From Micromonospora sp. HM5-17 (GTDB taxonomy: Bacteria > Actinomycetota > Actinomycetes > Mycobacteriales > Micromonosporaceae), in contig NZ_RJWA01000001.1 in assembly GCF_003762835.1 (NCBI RefSeq), positions 310,001-374,000 of the forward strand: a stretch of 64,000 bases of DNA. Direction: 5' to 3'. Positions 25,684-34,264 of this stretch are shown here, one piece after another. A program made the translations under genes and the position numbers. The notes below the pieces were generated by a model. That model worked only from the letters and a program-made list of their open reading frames with translations. It did not search any database and had not been told where the DNA came from. Every line of letters begins with the position of its first letter. Within the stretch, counting starts at the first letter, position 1.

Positions 25684-27948
25684 TCAGAGCCGGTAGACCA
25701 CCGTGTCGCCCATCTCCTCCCGCTGAATACCGAGCCCGTCGACCGGCAGGTCGACGCTGGCCTCCAGCGGCGTTCCGGCGATCCGGTCCCGGAGCACCAC
25801 CACGGTTCGAACCCCCATCCGGCGCAGGTAATCGACGCTCGCCGCGTCCGGGAAGTTCGCGGTGACCTGCCGTACCTCGGCCAGCCGGTTCGGAATGAAA
25901 CCGCTGCCACCGTTGACGATGTCCTGGAACCGGCTCGTCGACCAGAGCATCACCTGCTGGTCGCTGTTCTGGTTCGACGGGAGCACCAGGATCGGGCCGG
26001 TCGCGACCCGCATCGCCGCCGGCTGCGGCGGCACCGTCTCGTGCGGTGTGGCGTTGAGGCCCTCCACCACGACGAGGAGCAGCGGTAGCAGGGTGACCAA
26101 CCGGAGGAACGGACCCGGACGCGGCGGCACCCGCTCGGCCGCCGAGATCAGCCGTGCGCGTTCGGCGAAGGCGCCGACCGCACCCGCGGCGAGGATGCCC
26201 AGCAGCAGCGTGGTCCAGATCATGATCCGGCCCGGCGTACGCAGCCCGTCCCAGCCGGGCAGGTACTCGAAGAGCGGCAGATAGGTCCAGGTGCCGCCGA
26301 AGAACGCGGTGCCCATGGCCAGGATGCCGCTGACCAGGACCCCGGCGAGCAGCAGCAGCCGCTGGCGTACGGTCCAGAGCGAGAAGACGAGCCCGGCGAG
26401 GGCGAGCGCGTAGAGGACGAAGCCCGGCAGCAGGGTCATCTCCGGCGGCCAGGAGAGCCCGTTCCGGACGTTCTCGTGCAGCGATCCCCAGATCAGCGAC
26501 TCCTTGGGTGCGGTGACGAAGCCGCTCGGCGGTGGGGAGTACGCCTGGAGGTCGGCGGCGGTCCGCCGAGCCTCGGGATGCAGCTCGGCGACCTTGTAGT
26601 GGGGAATCGCCAGCAGGATGCCGGCCGCCGTGAAGATGCCGCCGCCGAGGAGGTCGACCAGCACCATCCGGAACCCGACCGGCTGGCGCGGTCGGCGCAG
26701 TATGCGCCGCAGCAGCCAGCCGAACACCACCACCACGGAGATCAGGGCCAGGACGTACGCGAAGACGAGGCCGATGCCGAAGCCGAGGCTGAGCTGCCAG
26801 GCGGCCACCAGCCACCCCGCGAAGACCCACCCGGGCCGGCGCCGGTCCGGCCGGTAGCCGGAGCGCAGCGACCATCCGTGTCCGCGCGCCAGCATCGCCA
26901 GGGCGAGCGGGATGCCGCCGTGGGAGATGACGTGCAGGTGGCCGGCCTGCGCCAGCAGCCACGGGGCGTACGTGTAGGCGACCCCGGCCACGGCGGCGCC
27001 GATCCGGCCCGCGCCGAGCTGCCGGACCAGCGCGTACGCCCCGAACGTGGCGAGCGCGTGGGCCAGCAGGAAGAGGATGTTGTATCGCAGGATCGCGGCC
27101 TCTGGCCCGTGGCCGATCATGCCGGCGGGCGCGTACCCGAGCAGGGGGACCGAGAAGGCGAAGCTCCAGTTCTCGGGGAAGAACGTGTTGCTCTGCCAGA
27201 GCTGGTTCGGGTTGGTCAGCAGGATGTGCCCGGCCCAGGCGACCTGCCAGGCCTGGAGGGCCGGGTCCCAGGTGTCCTGCGGCAGCTTGTACAGCGGGTA
27301 CTGCAACGTCCGCCAGTTCGTCAGCACGGCGAGGACCAGACTCGCCAGCGCTGCCAGGGTCCACTCGTGCCCCAGCACCCGCCCCACCGCGCGGGCGAAC
27401 CGACGGAACCGGCCCGGCACCGGTTCGGGAGCCGGCCCGAACGCGGCGAACGGATCCGGCGGTCCGTCCGCCTCGGGCTGCGCTGCCGATCCCGCGGGCG
27501 CGTTCGGGTCGGCCGCTTTCGCGGTCTCCGGCGCCGTGTCGGGCGTGGCCGGCGTGGTGGCGTCCGGTGCCGTGGAGCCGGCGGCGGCCGTGTCCGACGC
27601 ACCACCGGGGTCGGGCGCACCACCGGGGTCGGGTGCACCGACCTTGTCCGGTTCACCACGTGCGTCTGGCGTATCGGCCCTGTCCGGCCCGCCATTCAGG
27701 TCCGACTTACCAGGTTTGTCCGGCTCACCGTTCGGGTCCGACCTACCGGCCTTGTCCGGCTCGGCGGCGGTTCGCGGCTCACCTCCGCCGGGTGCTTCCG
27801 CGCCGGCCGTGGTCGTCCCGGGGCGTTCGGTCCGCTCCGACCCCGTCGGCGGCGTGGACGGTTCCGCCGCCGCCGCGTCCGGTCCGTCCGGCCGGGACAC
27901 GGTCGGCTCGCTCGTCTGCTCCGTCAGCCCGGACTGCTCCGTCGACAT
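25684..27948 (-). CDS. Large multi-pass membrane protein, GT-C glycosyltransferase-like
   Basis: A 754-residue protein. The first 190 residues are cytoplasmic, acidic and low complexity, with 12-residue repeats. From about residue 195 there are 11-12 membrane segments. The first outer loop has the QDTWDPALQAWQVAWAGHIL motif and NTFFPENWSFAFS, a pattern seen in bacterial membrane glycosyltransferases and YfhO-type proteins. The C-terminal 150 residues form a soluble domain (GPILVLPSNQNSD onwards, ending GDTVVYRL). It probably uses a lipid-linked sugar, but donor and acceptor are unknown. It converges with the GT87-like gene and lies 9 bases downstream of endonuclease IV. Confidence 0.68.
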   Translation of the reverse strand: MSTEQSGLTEQTSEPTVSRPDGPDAAAAEPSTPPTGSERTERPGTTTAGAEAPGGGEPRTAAEPDKAGRSDPNGEPDKPGKSDLNGGPDRADTPDARGEPDKVGAPDPGGAPDPGGASDTAAAGSTAPDATTPATPDTAPETAKAADPNAPAGSAAQPEADGPPDPFAAFGPAPEPVPGRFRRFARAVGRVLGHEWTLAALASLVLAVLTNWRTLQYPLYKLPQDTWDPALQAWQVAWAGHILLTNPNQLWQSNTFFPENWSFAFSVPLLGYAPAGMIGHGPEAAILRYNILFLLAHALATFGAYALVRQLGAGRIGAAVAGVAYTYAPWLLAQAGHLHVISHGGIPLALAMLARGHGWSLRSGYRPDRRRPGWVFAGWLVAAWQLSLGFGIGLVFAYVLALISVVVVFGWLLRRILRRPRQPVGFRMVLVDLLGGGIFTAAGILLAIPHYKVAELHPEARRTAADLQAYSPPPSGFVTAPKESLIWGSLHENVRNGLSWPPEMTLLPGFVLYALALAGLVFSLWTVRQRLLLLAGVLVSGILAMGTAFFGGTWTYLPLFEYLPGWDGLRTPGRIMIWTTLLLGILAAGAVGAFAERARLISAAERVPPRPGPFLRLVTLLPLLLVVVEGLNATPHETVPPQPAAMRVATGPILVLPSNQNSDQQVMLWSTSRFQDIVNGGSGFIPNRLAEVRQVTANFPDAASVDYLRRMGVRTVVVLRDRIAGTPLEASVDLPVDGLGIQREEMGDTVVYRL
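27595..27762 (-). repeat. Imperfect 36-base tandem repeats
   Basis: At least four 12-residue units of the form EPDKxGxxDxNG (residues 63-110 of the membrane protein), followed by a partial PDPGG copy. The unit length keeps the frame. The segment is probably disordered. Confidence 0.7.
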
Positions 27949-27957
27949 TCCCGCCCC

Positions 27958-28737
27958 TTACCGACCCAGGCGGTCGCGGAGGTACGCGATGTCCGCGGCC
28001 TGTCCGTCGACGCCGCCCGGCGTCTCGACGATCGCCGGCGCACCGGCCGCGCGAATCACCTCGACCACCAGCTCGGGATCGATCGCGCCGCTGCCGAGGT
28101 TGTCGTGGCGGTCCTGGCCGGAGTTGAAGCCCCCCTTGGAACCGTTGGCGTGGATCAGGTCGATCCGACCGGTGATCGCCATGACCCGGTCGACGATGCC
28201 GAGCAGCTCCTCGCCGCCCGCGTACGCGTGGCAGGTGTCCAGGCAGAAGCCGACGTCGTACTCCCCGATGGCGTCCCAGAGCCGCGCCAGGTTGTCGAAG
28301 CGCCGGGCACAGGCGTTGTCGCCGCCGGCGGTGTTCTCGATGAGGATCGGGGTGGCGTACCCGCCCACCTCGGCGGCCTGGGCGAACGCCTTGCGCCAGT
28401 TGTCGAAGCCCACCGCGAGGTCGTCGCCCGCGTTGACGTGTCCACCGTGCACGACGAGCCCCTTCGCCCCCAGCGCGGCGGCCGCGCTCGCATGGCCGAG
28501 CAGGAGCTTCCGGCTCGGGATGCGGATCCGGTTGTTGGTCGTGGCCAGGTTGATCACATAGGGCGCGTGGATGTAGATGTCCACGTCGGAGGCGCGCAGC
28601 AGCGCCGCGTCGGGCCGGGGCCGGGGAGCCTTCCAGTCCTTCTGCGGATCGGCGAGAAAGAACTGGACCGCGTCCGCCTTCCGTAGGGCAGCCTCGTCCA
28701 ACGGATTCGTGGCATCGACATGGGCTCCGATACGCAT
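27958..28737 (-). CDS. nfo: Endonuclease IV (AP endonuclease)
   Basis: A 259-residue zinc-dependent AP endonuclease of the TIM-barrel family 2, acting in base excision repair. It begins MRIGAHVDATNPLDEA and shows metal-binding residues in YIHAPYVINLATTN, VVHGGHVNAG, ILIENTAGG, GFCLDTCHAYAGG and the C-terminal IVETPGG. It is slightly shorter than E. coli Nfo. TAGGCT (minus strand 28745-28750) stands 7 bases before the ATG with no ribosome site, so a leaderless message is likely. Confidence 0.92.
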   Translation of the reverse strand: MRIGAHVDATNPLDEAALRKADAVQFFLADPQKDWKAPRPRPDAALLRASDVDIYIHAPYVINLATTNNRIRIPSRKLLLGHASAAAALGAKGLVVHGGHVNAGDDLAVGFDNWRKAFAQAAEVGGYATPILIENTAGGDNACARRFDNLARLWDAIGEYDVGFCLDTCHAYAGGEELLGIVDRVMAITGRIDLIHANGSKGGFNSGQDRHDNLGSGAIDPELVVEVIRAAGAPAIVETPGGVDGQAADIAYLRDRLGR

Positions 28738-28744
28738 GAGGGCG

Positions 28745-28750
28745 AGCCTA
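28745..28750 (-). promoter_or_regulatory. Candidate -10 for leaderless nfo transcript
   Basis: TAGGCT on the minus strand, 7 bases before the nfo start codon, with no Shine-Dalgarno sequence between. Confidence 0.4.
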
Positions 28751-28933
28751 CGTCGCCGGGGCGACCGGTTGGGGAGCGGCGGGCCGACGCATCCGGGCTC
28801 GGCCGAGGTGGGTGGCGGCGCTGCCGGGCACCGTCACCGGCCGCGTCCTGGCTCGTTTCTCCCGGTGAGATCCCTGATTCCCGAGGTCCGGGCGTCGGTG
28901 GAGACCGCATCCGCGCCAGAGAGGAAGCCGTCC

Positions 28934-29180
28934 GTGACCCTGTCGCCCCGACGTCGTCGAGCCGGTGCCGCGCTCGCTGGCGCGCCGTCGGTCGTCGGGG
29001 CCCGGAGCGGCGGTCCCGGTCTTCCCCGCCGAGTCGGCCGTACGCGTCGAGACGGAGCCGTTGCCGCCTGGTCCCGATGCGGCCGGCTTCAGGATCACCG
29101 GGTGTCGCCGAACACGGTGCCGGTGGTGCTCCGCGGTCTGGTCGACTCGGCGGGGCCGCGTCCCCGCCCTGTGGAACGGC
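28934..29180 (+). pseudogene. Possible frameshifted remnant of a small secreted-protein gene
   Basis: GTG at 28934 has AGAGGAAG 6-7 bases upstream and opens a signal-like start (VTLSPRRRRAGAALAGAPSV). The plausible coding reading then moves to another frame (VPVFPAESAVRVETEPLPPG, then DAAGFRITG) and back (SPNTVPVVLRGLVDS). This looks like a short exported protein broken by at least two frameshifts. High GC can imitate coding bias, so this is tentative. Confidence 0.27.
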
Positions 29181-29252
29181 CGGTCGATCAATTCGGGCTA
29201 TTTACTCTTTTCCCTGCAACAAGGACGCTCTTCGCTTAAGCTGACAACACAA

Positions 29253-29258
29253 TAGGCT
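29253..29258 (+). promoter_or_regulatory. Candidate promoter of the rpsF operon
   Basis: TAGGCT lies in an AT-rich island that is unusual for this DNA. It would start a leader of about 420 bases before rpsF. No good -35 was found (TTCGCT lies 16 bases upstream). Confidence 0.35.
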
Positions 29259-29640
29259 CCGCGGGGCGCTTCCCGTCCAAGTCGTCGGTGTGGTCGTTCC
29301 TCCCCAGGTCCCACCCAGAGAATGCGGACGGGGCGCGCCCCGCGGCTTCGCGAGAGCGGACCCCGGCTGGCCACGACGCCCGGCCGGGGTCCGCCTCGTG
29401 TCCGCGTACGCCGCCGGGACGACGTCCGGGGTCGGGGGACCGGCTCCGGACGGCCACCTCGGGCCATCCGGGCCGGGTCCGCCGGGCGGCGCCCCTCGGC
29501 GCGGGGCGGTCGACCGGAGCTCCGGCGCGGCGCCGGAGACCGCGTGGGCCCCGGACCAGCACACCGGGTATTCTGCTCGGGTTGCCCGCGGCGCTGCGGG
29601 TTCCCGCCCGAACCGTCCGGCAACGACGCACGACCTCCTG

Positions 29641-29657
29641 CCACGGAAGGACCGTGG
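29641..29657 (+). promoter_or_regulatory. Small hairpin in the rpsF leader
   Basis: CCACGG and CCGTGG pair around a 5-base loop, ending 13 bases before the GGAGG of rpsF. S6-S18 complexes bind a leader hairpin with a CCG element in many bacteria. Whether this stem is such a site cannot be judged by eye. Confidence 0.3.
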
Positions 29658-29685
29658 CCGCTAGCCCAGAGGAGGTGAGCACGTC

Positions 29686-29976
29686 TTGCGTCACTACGAA
29701 ATCATGGTCATCCTCGATCCCAGCCTCGAGGAGCGCACCGTCGCCCCATCGCTCGACACGTACCTCAACGTGATCCGGAACGCGGGTGGCTCGGTGGAGA
29801 AGCTCGACGTGTGGGGCCGTCGGCGCCTCGCGTACGAGATCAAGAAGAAGGCCGAGGGGATCTACGCCGTCATCGACCTGCAGGCGACGCCCGCGGCGGT
29901 GGCCGAGCTGGACCGGCAGCTCCGGCTCAACGAGTCGGTGCTGCGCACCAAGGTCATCCGGCCGGATACGCACTGA
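29686..29976 (+). CDS. rpsF: Ribosomal protein S6
   Basis: A 96-residue small-subunit protein that binds 16S rRNA together with S18. The sequence [20 protein letters not shown], then [20 protein letters not shown] and [13 protein letters not shown] is diagnostic. The start codon is TTG at 29686, with GGAGG 10 bases upstream; no ATG or GTG gives the conserved N-terminus. It is first in the rpsF-ssb-rpsR-rplI operon. Confidence 0.97.
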   Translation: MRHYEIMVILDPSLEERTVAPSLDTYLNVIRNAGGSVEKLDVWGRRRLAYEIKKKAEGIYAVIDLQATPAAVAELDRQLRLNESVLRTKVIRPDTH

Positions 29977-30068
29977 CGCGTTTCCGGCACGCCCGGATCA
30001 GCCTCACCTGTCCTGTCGTACGGCTCTGGCAGCCTGGACCGGACGGATGAGTGCGCGAGGAGATGGTC

Positions 30069-30569
30069 ATGGCAGGAGACACCACCATCACGGTCATCGG
30101 CAACCTGACCGATGACCCCGAACTGCGTTTCACCCCGTCCGGTGCTGCCGTCGCCAAGTTCCGGGTCGCCTCGACGCCCCGGTACATGGACCGGGCCTCC
30201 GGCGAGTGGAAGGACGGCGAGCCGCTGTTTCTCTCGTGCACCGTCTGGCGGCAGGCCGCCGAGCACGTCGCCGAGTCGCTGCAGCGCGGTACCCGGGTGA
30301 TCGTGTCGGGGCGGCTGCGGCAGCGGACGTACGAGACCCGCGAGGGCGAGAAGCGCACCGTCATCGAGCTGGAGGTCGACGAGATCGGCCCGTCGCTGCG
30401 GTACGCCACGGCGAAGGTGCAGAAGATGTCGCGCTCCGGCGGCGGCTTTGGCTCCTCCGGTGGCGGCCAGGGCGGAGGCAGCTTCGACGACCCGTGGGCC
30501 ACCGCAGCCCCGGCCTCCTCGCGTTCGTCTGGTCCGGGCGGAGACTTCGACGACGAGCCCCCGTTCTGA
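30069..30569 (+). CDS. ssb: Single-stranded DNA-binding protein
   Basis: A 166-residue tetrameric SSB protecting single-stranded DNA in replication and repair. The OB fold (residues 1-110) has [40 protein letters not shown] and [21 protein letters not shown] Gly/Ser-rich linker follows. The acidic tip DFDDEPPF recruits partner proteins. The ATG at 30069 has GAGGAG upstream; a GTG at 30051 would add six unconserved residues. It lies 92 bases after rpsF. Confidence 0.97.
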   Translation: MAGDTTITVIGNLTDDPELRFTPSGAAVAKFRVASTPRYMDRASGEWKDGEPLFLSCTVWRQAAEHVAESLQRGTRVIVSGRLRQRTYETREGEKRTVIELEVDEIGPSLRYATAKVQKMSRSGGGFGSSGGGQGGGSFDDPWATAAPASSRSSGPGGDFDDEPPF

Positions 30570-30611
30570 CCGGGCCCGAACGCCCGAGATCGCTAACCAG
30601 GAGCAAGAGCA

Positions 30612-30851
30612 ATGGCAAAGGCTGCGGCACTGCGCAAGCCGAAGAAGAAGGTGAACCCGCTCGACAAGGACGGGATCACCTACATCGACTACAAGGACAC
30701 CGCGCTGCTGCGGAAGTTCATCTCCGACCGCGGCAAGATCCGCGCTCGGCGGGTGACCGGGGTCACCTCCCAGCAGCAGCGCCAGATCGCCCGTGCGGTC
30801 AAGAACGCCCGCGAGATGGCGCTTCTGCCCTACACGGCCAGCGCCCGCTGA
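30612..30851 (+). CDS. rpsR: Ribosomal protein S18, zinc-free (C-minus) form
   Basis: A 79-residue S18 with the family core [20 protein letters not shown] and [16 protein letters not shown]. In most actinobacterial operon copies the N-terminal part carries CxFC and a later NCxxHQ, which bind zinc. Here these read VNPLDKDG and VTSQQQRQ, and the whole protein has neither Cys nor His. It is therefore a C-minus S18 that needs no zinc, yet it sits in the housekeeping operon. It is spaced 42 bases after ssb with AGGAGCAAGAGCA upstream. Confidence 0.95.
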   Translation: MAKAAALRKPKKKVNPLDKDGITYIDYKDTALLRKFISDRGKIRARRVTGVTSQQQRQIARAVKNAREMALLPYTASAR

Positions 30852-30865
30852 GAGGAGGCACCCCT

Positions 30866-31315
30866 ATGAAGATCATCTTGACTCAGGAGGTGTCCGGTCT
30901 CGGCGGCCCGGGTGACATCGTCGAGGTGAAGGACGGCTACGGCCGTAACTACCTGCTGCCGCAGGGCTTCGCGATCGCCTGGACCAAGGGTGCGGAGAAG
31001 CAGGTCACGATCATTCGCCGGGCGCGTGAGGCCCGCGAGATCCGGGACCTCGGCCACGCCAACGAGGTCAAGGCCCAGCTCGAGAGCCTCAAGGTCAACC
31101 TGGCCGCGCGCGCCGGCAACGGCGGCCGGCTCTTCGGCTCCGTCACCCCGGCTGACGTGGTCGAGGCGGTCAAGGCGGCCGGTGGGCCGACGCTGGACCG
31201 GCGCCGGCTCGAACTGCCGGGCACCATCAAGTCGGTCGGCAGCCACAAGGTGCGGGTCAAGCTGCACCCCGAGGTGACCGCCACCTTCGACCTGAAGGTC
31301 GTCGCCAGCAAGTAG
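30866..31315 (+). CDS. rplI: Ribosomal protein L9
   Basis: A 149-residue large-subunit protein with the two-domain L9 structure. The N-terminal domain is [20 protein letters not shown] then [14 protein letters not shown] connecting helix follows, then the C-terminal domain with [20 protein letters not shown]. The start follows GAGAGGAGG by 8 bases. Last gene of the rpsF operon before a strong terminator. Confidence 0.97.
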   Translation: MKIILTQEVSGLGGPGDIVEVKDGYGRNYLLPQGFAIAWTKGAEKQVTIIRRAREAREIRDLGHANEVKAQLESLKVNLAARAGNGGRLFGSVTPADVVEAVKAAGGPTLDRRRLELPGTIKSVGSHKVRVKLHPEVTATFDLKVVASK

Positions 31316-31326
31316 TACCGGCGTGT

Positions 31327-31368
31327 TCAGGGGTGTCGGCCCGTCGGGCCGACACCCCTGAGTCTTTT
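31327..31368 (+). terminator. Intrinsic terminator of the rpsF operon
   Basis: Perfect 16-base arms with a 3-base loop (31327-31361) are followed by GTCTTTT, 11 bases after the rplI stop. A strong factor-independent terminator. Confidence 0.93.
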
Positions 31369-31484
31369 CGCCCCGTGGGGAGTGCGCGGGTCGGGTCCGG
31401 CCCGGCCTGAACGCGGGCGGCCGGGCATGGCGGTGGACGGGCGGGCACGGGCGATGGCGACCGGCCCGGTGCGGTGGCGCGGGT

Positions 31485-33896
31485 TCAGCCCAGCGGTTCG
31501 CCACTGATGGCACTGAGCAGCACCGTGGAGAGCCCCCCACCGACCACGGCGGCGGCGAGGCCGATCGACACCATCCCCCAGCTCCGGTTCACCCAGCGGA
31601 GCAGGACGGCCAGTACCAGGCTGGTCGCCAGGGCCACCCCGAACTGGGGCAGGGCGTCGAGCAGCGCCGACATGGCCCGACCTCGTTCGGACTCGCAGGG
31701 CCCGGCGAGTTCGGGTATGCAACTGACCGGCACCCCGGCGTCGAGCGTCAGCACCCACACCAGCAGCGCCAGCACCGGTACGGCGTACCAGGCGGCGGCG
31801 TACAGGGCGGCGGTGAGCGGGCTACTGGGCCGGGGATCGAGGAGGTCGTCCTCGAGACGCCGACTCAGTGGCGCGGCGCGACGCCGGGCGGCTTCCGAGG
31901 CGAACCGTCGGGGCGGATCTCCGGCGCGTGAGGTCGCCGAGCGCGTGGCCCGCCCGGTGGTGGTCGTGGTCCGGTCGCGGCGCCGACTCGCCGAGGTGCT
32001 CCGCTGCCGGGGAAGCCGCGGCGGCTCGGCGGAGCGTCGGGACGCCGTGCCGCGGGAGCGCCGGGACGCGGTGCCGACCGACGTCGAATAGTTGACCGGC
32101 GGGGACTTCGGCGCCGACTCGGGGATGCCAACCCACCGCGGATCGTCCTCGGCCAGCCGCGTGCCGGACCAGAAGATCCCGCCCCCGTCCTCGTCGGACC
32201 CGAGGACGTCCGGGTCTGCGCTGTGCCGCCCCGGGCGAGTCCCGGCGTCCCGGGACGCGCCGTCCCTGCCGTGCCGCGCCGAACTGCTCCCGGCGTCCCG
32301 CGCCGAGCCGAACAGCTCTCCCGGGCGCCACTCGGTCGTGTCGGTGAGCCGGTCCCACTGGCCGGTGTCGGTGAACCCGTCCCAACGGTCGGACTCACCA
32401 TCGCGCTCCCAGCGACCGGTCCTCCGAGCGCCGACGGTGCTGCCGGTACGGGTACCACCGCCGCTCCAGCCGGTGTCGGCGCTCCGGATTCCGCCGGACC
32501 CCGAACCCTCGGCGTCGGACGCCCGGTCCCGGGCGTGGCGCCCGCCGCGTGGTTCGTCGTCGTCGGTTACCCGTTCCAGGATCCCGGTGTGGGTGTCGCT
32601 GAACCGGTCCCAGGGGATGGTGTCAGCCGACCAGTCCCGGTGTGCGCCGTGCCGGGGCACCAGCCCGGCGTCGGCGTACCGGTCACCGGCGTCGCCTCGG
32701 CCGGAGTCGGAGTAGGCGTGCCGGCCCCGTCCGCCCCGGTCGACGCCCGCCCGGCCCATAGGGTCGGGATCGCTGTGCCGGCCGCCCGACGCGTCGTCGC
32801 GGTGCCGGCGTATCGGCTCGGCGTCGGGAGCGCGATGGCGACGCCGGCTGGCGGTGGCGTCCACCCCGCCCGCGAGGCGTCTGCTCCGGTCGACGGGGTC
32901 GATCTCGTCGGGCGACCGCATCCAGCGGACGGCCAGCCTGGTCGACCCGCCCCGCGTGGTCGACCGGTCCACGGCGGCCCGGTCGTCACCTGCCGAGGTG
33001 TCCGCCCGGCTCGGTGCCGGGAATCCGCCCTCGTCATCGCGGTCGCCAGCTGTGCTCTCGGTCGCCGAGCCCGACCCACGGTGGCGTCGTACCGTCCGTG
33101 GCCGGTCGTCGAGGTAGCCGTCCTCGGTTTCGCCGTCCCCGGCCCGGTCGACCCGGCGCCAGCGGTCGAGGGCGTCCTCCGCGTGCCGGCCGCCCCCGGC
33201 CGGGGCGGTGCGCTCCGCGTACCGGTCGAGGCCGCCCGATGCAGGCCCGGGGTCGTTCCCGGTGCGGACACTCGGTCGCCACCCGTCCACGCCCAGTGCC
33301 ACGTCCTCGTCGGGTGTGGCGTCGCTGTCGCGCCATCCGTCGGCCGTCCGGACCCGGCGGCGACTCCCAGGGGTCTCGGCACCCCAGCCGTACGCCGTCT
33401 TCGACGTCGATCCGGCGATGCCGTTCCCCGGGGCGGACTCGGTGCGGTGGTGCCGGCCCGACTCCGACGCCGGAGCGTCGGCGTCGTCCGGCCACGCGTC
33501 GGCGCGCCAGGATCCGAAGGCACGCCAGTATTCGCCGGACGTGCTCGGCGCGGTCGGTTCCGGCCCGGATTCCTCGGTCGTCAGCGCCCAGGACGGGGTG
33601 TAGGTGTCGGTCGGTTCCGGGGCACCACGGTCTCGGGCAAGGCGCCGGCTCGGCGTGCGGTAACTGCCCTCGGGACGTGAATAGGGCTCCGCCGGCTGGC
33701 CGGTGAGGGGGTCGCCCCAGCCGGCACCCTCCTGCCGCTCGTGTCGGGCGAGTTCACCCCGCCCCCGGTTCCGATGGTCCACGGCCGCAGCGTGACCCTT
33801 CTGATAAGTCGATCGCGAGTAGCCGTCCGGAAGATAGTCGGTGCCTGATGATACGCCGTACGGCTGACCCCGAATGAGCAGGTTTCTTTCCTCCAC
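31485..33896 (-). CDS. Long low-complexity protein with C-terminal membrane domain, unknown function
   Basis: A protein of about 800 residues, unrecognised. Most of it (about 640 residues) is Asp/Arg/Gly/Ser/Trp-rich, charged and probably disordered. It has recurring WDRFSDT, WDGFTDT and WDRLTDT elements and many GRH and DRYAD-type strings. The last 130 residues hold three or four membrane segments (LYAAAWYAVPVLALLVWVLT, LPQFGVALATSLVLAVLLRW and SIGLAAAVVGGGLSTVLLSA) with a Cys pair in VPVSCIPELAGPCESE. The start is uncertain: GTG at 33896 is used, GTG at 33782 is an alternative, and the frame is open to 34028 through the DnaA-box region. Codon bias supports coding. It converges with rplI and diverges from dnaB. 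Confidence 0.6.
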   Translation of the reverse strand: MEERNLLIRGQPYGVSSGTDYLPDGYSRSTYQKGHAAAVDHRNRGRGELARHERQEGAGWGDPLTGQPAEPYSRPEGSYRTPSRRLARDRGAPEPTDTYTPSWALTTEESGPEPTAPSTSGEYWRAFGSWRADAWPDDADAPASESGRHHRTESAPGNGIAGSTSKTAYGWGAETPGSRRRVRTADGWRDSDATPDEDVALGVDGWRPSVRTGNDPGPASGGLDRYAERTAPAGGGRHAEDALDRWRRVDRAGDGETEDGYLDDRPRTVRRHRGSGSATESTAGDRDDEGGFPAPSRADTSAGDDRAAVDRSTTRGGSTRLAVRWMRSPDEIDPVDRSRRLAGGVDATASRRRHRAPDAEPIRRHRDDASGGRHSDPDPMGRAGVDRGGRGRHAYSDSGRGDAGDRYADAGLVPRHGAHRDWSADTIPWDRFSDTHTGILERVTDDDEPRGGRHARDRASDAEGSGSGGIRSADTGWSGGGTRTGSTVGARRTGRWERDGESDRWDGFTDTGQWDRLTDTTEWRPGELFGSARDAGSSSARHGRDGASRDAGTRPGRHSADPDVLGSDEDGGGIFWSGTRLAEDDPRWVGIPESAPKSPPVNYSTSVGTASRRSRGTASRRSAEPPRLPRQRSTSASRRRDRTTTTTGRATRSATSRAGDPPRRFASEAARRRAAPLSRRLEDDLLDPRPSSPLTAALYAAAWYAVPVLALLVWVLTLDAGVPVSCIPELAGPCESERGRAMSALLDALPQFGVALATSLVLAVLLRWVNRSWGMVSIGLAAAVVGGGLSTVLLSAISGEPLG

Positions 33897-34264
33897 ACGA
33901 TGGGGACCGAGTTTTCGCAGGTCAGGGCGGCTGTGGATGATCTTCCCCAATAGTTTTCCACAACCTGTGCACAGGGCTGTGCACATCCCGCCGTCGGCCG
34001 TCCACAGGTTGTCCCGAACTCCGTCCACCGCCGCTATTGAGCGGCTGACCTCGGCTTACGTATCGTTGCGCCCTGGCCTCGCATGTCGCCCCGACTTCCC
34101 CCGGTCGCGGACCGCCGGGGCCGCCTGGACGGCGCCGGCTCGACCGGTGCCAGGGCCGCCCGCGACGGGGTCGGTCCGGGGCCCGAGGCGTCGGGTCCGG
34201 AGACTGTGGTACGGCGGTGGTCCGCGAGGGACCGGGCCGGGCAGGCGGAAGGGGGGAGAGTCCG
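33897..34264. other. Divergent regulatory region upstream of dnaB
   Basis: A 368-base gap between the low-complexity membrane protein and dnaB. Its left third is AT-richer and holds several DnaA-box-like nonamers and two TGTGCACA palindromes. The right part is GC-rich with no gene seen; the dnaB ribosome site GGGGGGAG lies at its end. Confidence 0.6.
33932..34006. promoter_or_regulatory. Cluster of DnaA-box-like sites
   Basis: TGTGGATGA (33932-33940, reverse TCATCCACA), TTTTCCACA (33954-33962) and CCGTCCACA (33998-34006) each match the DnaA nonamer within one or two positions. CCGTCCACA fits the streptomycete consensus. Two TGTGCACA palindromes (33966-33973 and 33978-33985) lie between them, 12 bases apart. 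DnaA or another regulator may act here on dnaB or the divergent gene. Confidence 0.5.

Larger units (their letters stand above)
28751..29685. other. Long gap between nfo and the rpsF operon
   Basis: About 935 bases without an intact gene. It holds a possible decayed gene (28934-29180), an AT-rich stretch (29190-29260) that looks like the rpsF promoter, a 12-base-arm hairpin (29356-29367 with 29383-29394) and a hairpin just before rpsF. Open frames on the opposite strand from 29236 to 29973 run through rpsF and are shadows. Confidence 0.6.

Noticed and set aside
21405-25910. Open frame of 1501 codons on the minus strand opposite ponA and the GT87-like gene
   Set aside because: It is antisense to two clear genes, has a composition typical of the complement of GC-biased codons, and shows no domain.
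29356-29394. Hairpin with 12-base arms in the rpsF leader as a terminator
   Set aside because: No intact gene precedes it, and there is no T run; it is mentioned only as part of the gap.
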